From: Bacillota bacterium
GTDB taxonomy: Bacteria; Bacillota; Bacilli; Lactobacillales; Streptococcaceae
Length of the DNA: 6,104 nt
Assembly (NCBI GenBank): GCA_021781855.1
Contig: JAJXWC010000144.1
Coordinates: 1 to 6,104, forward strand
Reading direction: 5' to 3'
The position numbers and the translations under genes are program-made. Under the pieces are notes generated by a model that was given only the letters and a program-made list of their open reading frames with translations, was not told the origin of the DNA and ran no database searches. Of the stretch, positions 4,599 to 6,104 are shown piece by piece (the first letter of the stretch is position 1; each line of letters opens with the position of its first letter).

Positions 4599-5654
4599 TC
4601 AAAAATCTTTTGCGTTTGGTTTATTATAGCCATATTTTTCGCAAAAATCTTCACGGAATTCAAGCAAATTATCTTCCATGATTGCTTGTCTTACCCGCTT
4701 CATTAAATTCACAAGGAAATAAAGATTATGATAAGAGCATAAACGAAGTCCAAATGTTTCATCTGCCTTAATCAAATGTCTTAGATAAGCTCGTGTGTAA
4801 TTACGGCAAGTATAACAATCACATTCTGGGTCAAGTGGCGTAAAATCATGCTCGTACTGAGCATTGCGAATATTGACCCGTCCAAAACTCGTCATCAGCG
4901 TGCCATTTCGGGCAATCCGCGTCGGCAACACGCAGTCAAACATATCCACACCGCGAATCACGCCGTCAATCAAACTGTCAGGTGCCCCAACCCCCATAAG
5001 ATAACGTGGTTTGTCCTCAGGCAGCAAAGGCGTCGTAAAATCAAGCACCTCATTCATCTCCTTATGACTTTCGCCAACTGCAAGTCCGCCAATCGAATAA
5101 CCCGCAAAATCCATACTCATCAAATCATGCGCTGATTGTGTCCGCAAATCCTTAAATCCTGCACCTTGCACAATACCAAACAAACCTTGCTCCGCTGGTC
5201 GCTTATGAGCAGCGAGTCCGCGTTCTGCCCAACGGCTCGTCCGCTCGACAGAAGCTTTTACATAATCATAAGGCTGATAGAATTGCGGACATTCATCAAA
5301 ACTCATCATAATATCTGAGCCAAGATTATTTTGAATCGAAATCGCTTTTTCAGGCGACAGAAAAAGTGCTGAGCCATCCAAATGAGACTTGAACTTTACT
5401 CCTTCTTCTGTAATATTTTTCTTATTTTCCACTAGCGAATAAACTTGAAAACCACCACTATCTGTCAAAATTGGCTGGTCCCAATTCATAAATTTGTGTA
5501 AACCGCCAGCTTGCGCCACCAATTCATCTCCTGGACGCAGCCAAAGATGGTAGGTATTTGACAAAATAATCCCGCTACCAATCGCTTTGAGCTCCTCTGG
5601 ACTCATGGTTTTTACCGTTGCTTGCGTGCCAACCGGCATAAACATTGGCGTTGG
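4599..5654 (-). CDS. tgt: Queuine/preQ1 tRNA-guanine transglycosylase, N-terminus lost at a chimeric junction
   Basis: Exchanges guanine-34 of GUN anticodon tRNAs for preQ1 (bacterial enzyme), a step of queuosine synthesis; cytoplasmic. From the internal Met at 5645, 348 residues are present of about 380. Visible are TDSGGFQVYS (catalytic Asp62 in this numbering), the GGLAVGE loop (186-192), FDCVLPTR with the predicted nucleophile Asp237, and the zinc site C275, C277, C280 and H306. The C-terminus is complete. The sequence is very close to Streptococcaceae Tgt. MFMPVGTQ is normally about residue 34 and is preceded by PTP, which is also present here (5646-5654). A TAA just before shows that the first 30 or so residues are absent and replaced by hflX. 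The ATG at 5645 is therefore not the real start. Confidence 0.95.
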   Translation of the reverse strand, partial: PTPMFMPVGTQATVKTMSPEELKAIGSGIILSNTYHLWLRPGDELVAQAGGLHKFMNWDQPILTDSGGFQVYSLVENKKNITEEGVKFKSHLDGSALFLSPEKAISIQNNLGSDIMMSFDECPQFYQPYDYVKASVERTSRWAERGLAAHKRPAEQGLFGIVQGAGFKDLRTQSAHDLMSMDFAGYSIGGLAVGESHKEMNEVLDFTTPLLPEDKPRYLMGVGAPDSLIDGVIRGVDMFDCVLPTRIARNGTLMTSFGRVNIRNAQYEHDFTPLDPECDCYTCRNYTRAYLRHLIKADETFGLRLCSYHNLYFLVNLMKRVRQAIMEDNLLEFREDFCEKYGYNKPNAKDF

Positions 5655-6104
5655 TTAGGCGATTGAACAGCGTGGATTTGCCCGCATTGGTGTAGCCCAC
5701 GAGAGATAGCGACAGCACCTCGGAACGGTTGCGCGCCTTGCGCTGCAACTCACGATTGCGTTTGAGTTGTTTCAAACGCGCGTTAAGCAACTGCACACGC
5801 CGATCCAGCTTGCGCCGATCCAGTTCCAACTGGGTTTCACCGGGGCCACGCGCACCGACAGCATATTTCTGCTGCCCCATGTCCATATTCATGCCGACCA
5901 GACGCGTGGACAGATATTTGAGCTGAGCCAGTTCGACCTGTACTTTGCCTTCATGGCTCTGCGCCCGCAACGCAAATATATCCAATATCAGCATGGTGCG
6001 GTCGATTACGCGCGTTTTAATTTTGGCAGTCAGGTTACGCATCTGCGCCGGAGACAGGTCGTGATTAAATATCACCAGCGGCACTTCCAGTTCTTCGACG
6101 ATAG
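5634..6104 (-). CDS. hflX: HflX GTPase fragment, foreign to the backbone, both ends missing
   Basis: HflX is a ribosome-binding GTPase that splits stalled or inactive 70S ribosomes. About 156 residues are present: part of the N-terminal HflX domain (IFNHDLSPAQMRNL, RVIDRTMLILDIF, HEGKVQVELAQL), the GPGETQLELDRR motif, a basic coiled-coil linker rich in Leu, Lys and Arg, and the Walker A motif GYTNAGKST (5671-5700). The reading frame enters from the window edge. It follows the HflX pattern through RLTNANVYA and then breaks where an ADQLFATLD-like stretch should follow; from there the frame is antisense-phase tgt and ends at 5575. Its GC is visibly higher than the backbone's. The source is another bacterium that I cannot place. 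This is most likely one side of a chimeric join. Confidence 0.85.

Noticed and set aside
5575..5633. C-terminal tail of hflX (GWHASNG onward) as real protein
   Set aside because: These codons are tgt sequence read in another frame after the junction and do not match HflX.
5643..5645. ATG at 5645 as the true start of tgt
   Set aside because: It is the conserved internal Met of the MFMPVGTQ motif; about 30 family residues are missing and there is no RBS, only hflX sequence.
1..6104. CRISPR arrays, insertion sequences, attachment sites
   Set aside because: No regularly repeated units, transposase or integrase frames, or target-site duplications were seen; the two end joins lack such signs too.

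Overview
The bulk of the window (about 104 to 5654) reads as a low-GC Gram-positive chromosome, most likely Lactococcus or a close Streptococcaceae relative. The signs are the streptococcal/lactococcal form of queuine tRNA-ribosyltransferase, an Rgg/GadR/MutR-type regulator, AGGAG/GGAGG ribosome binding sites, TATAAT promoters and U-tract terminators. The genus is inferred from remembered family sequences, not from a search.

Both ends are foreign to this backbone. Bases 1 to about 103 encode a piece of a Bacteroidota-like PurN joined in frame to a truncated glgB. Bases from about 5634 to 6104 encode a piece of a higher-GC HflX GTPase joined to the truncated start of tgt. At the right junction up to 21 bases can be read as either gene. 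This is what a chimeric assembly or amplification join at a short shared word looks like. The end genes should not be read as real neighbours or fusions.

Layout of the backbone: (1) minus-strand glgB, a eukaryote-type (GH13_8-like) branching enzyme with its own extended -10 promoter, RBS and a possible cre site. (2) A minus-strand two-gene operon: a 101-residue acidic hypothetical protein and, overlapping it by ATGA, a membrane-anchored calcineurin-like phosphoesterase. It has a strong TATAAT promoter and a clear terminator. (3) A minus-strand 30-codon gene for a cationic, hydrophobic peptide (3017-3109), with GGAGG RBS, promoter and terminator. (4) A 391-base AT-rich divergent intergenic region with repeated TAACTTT motifs and a 14-bp palindrome. 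(5) A plus-strand Rgg-type regulator. (6) A bidirectional terminator shared with a minus-strand tRNA-Thr(CGT). (7) Minus-strand tgt.

The most interesting biology is the divergent pair of the short hydrophobic peptide and the Rgg-type regulator. This arrangement resembles Rgg/SHP peptide-pheromone quorum sensing, where a secreted and reimported peptide binds the Rgg C-terminal domain and changes its control of the peptide promoter. The peptide lacks the acidic residue common in known SHPs, so it would be a divergent type; the link is inferred from arrangement only. The other genes are housekeeping or accessory genes with independent transcription signals.
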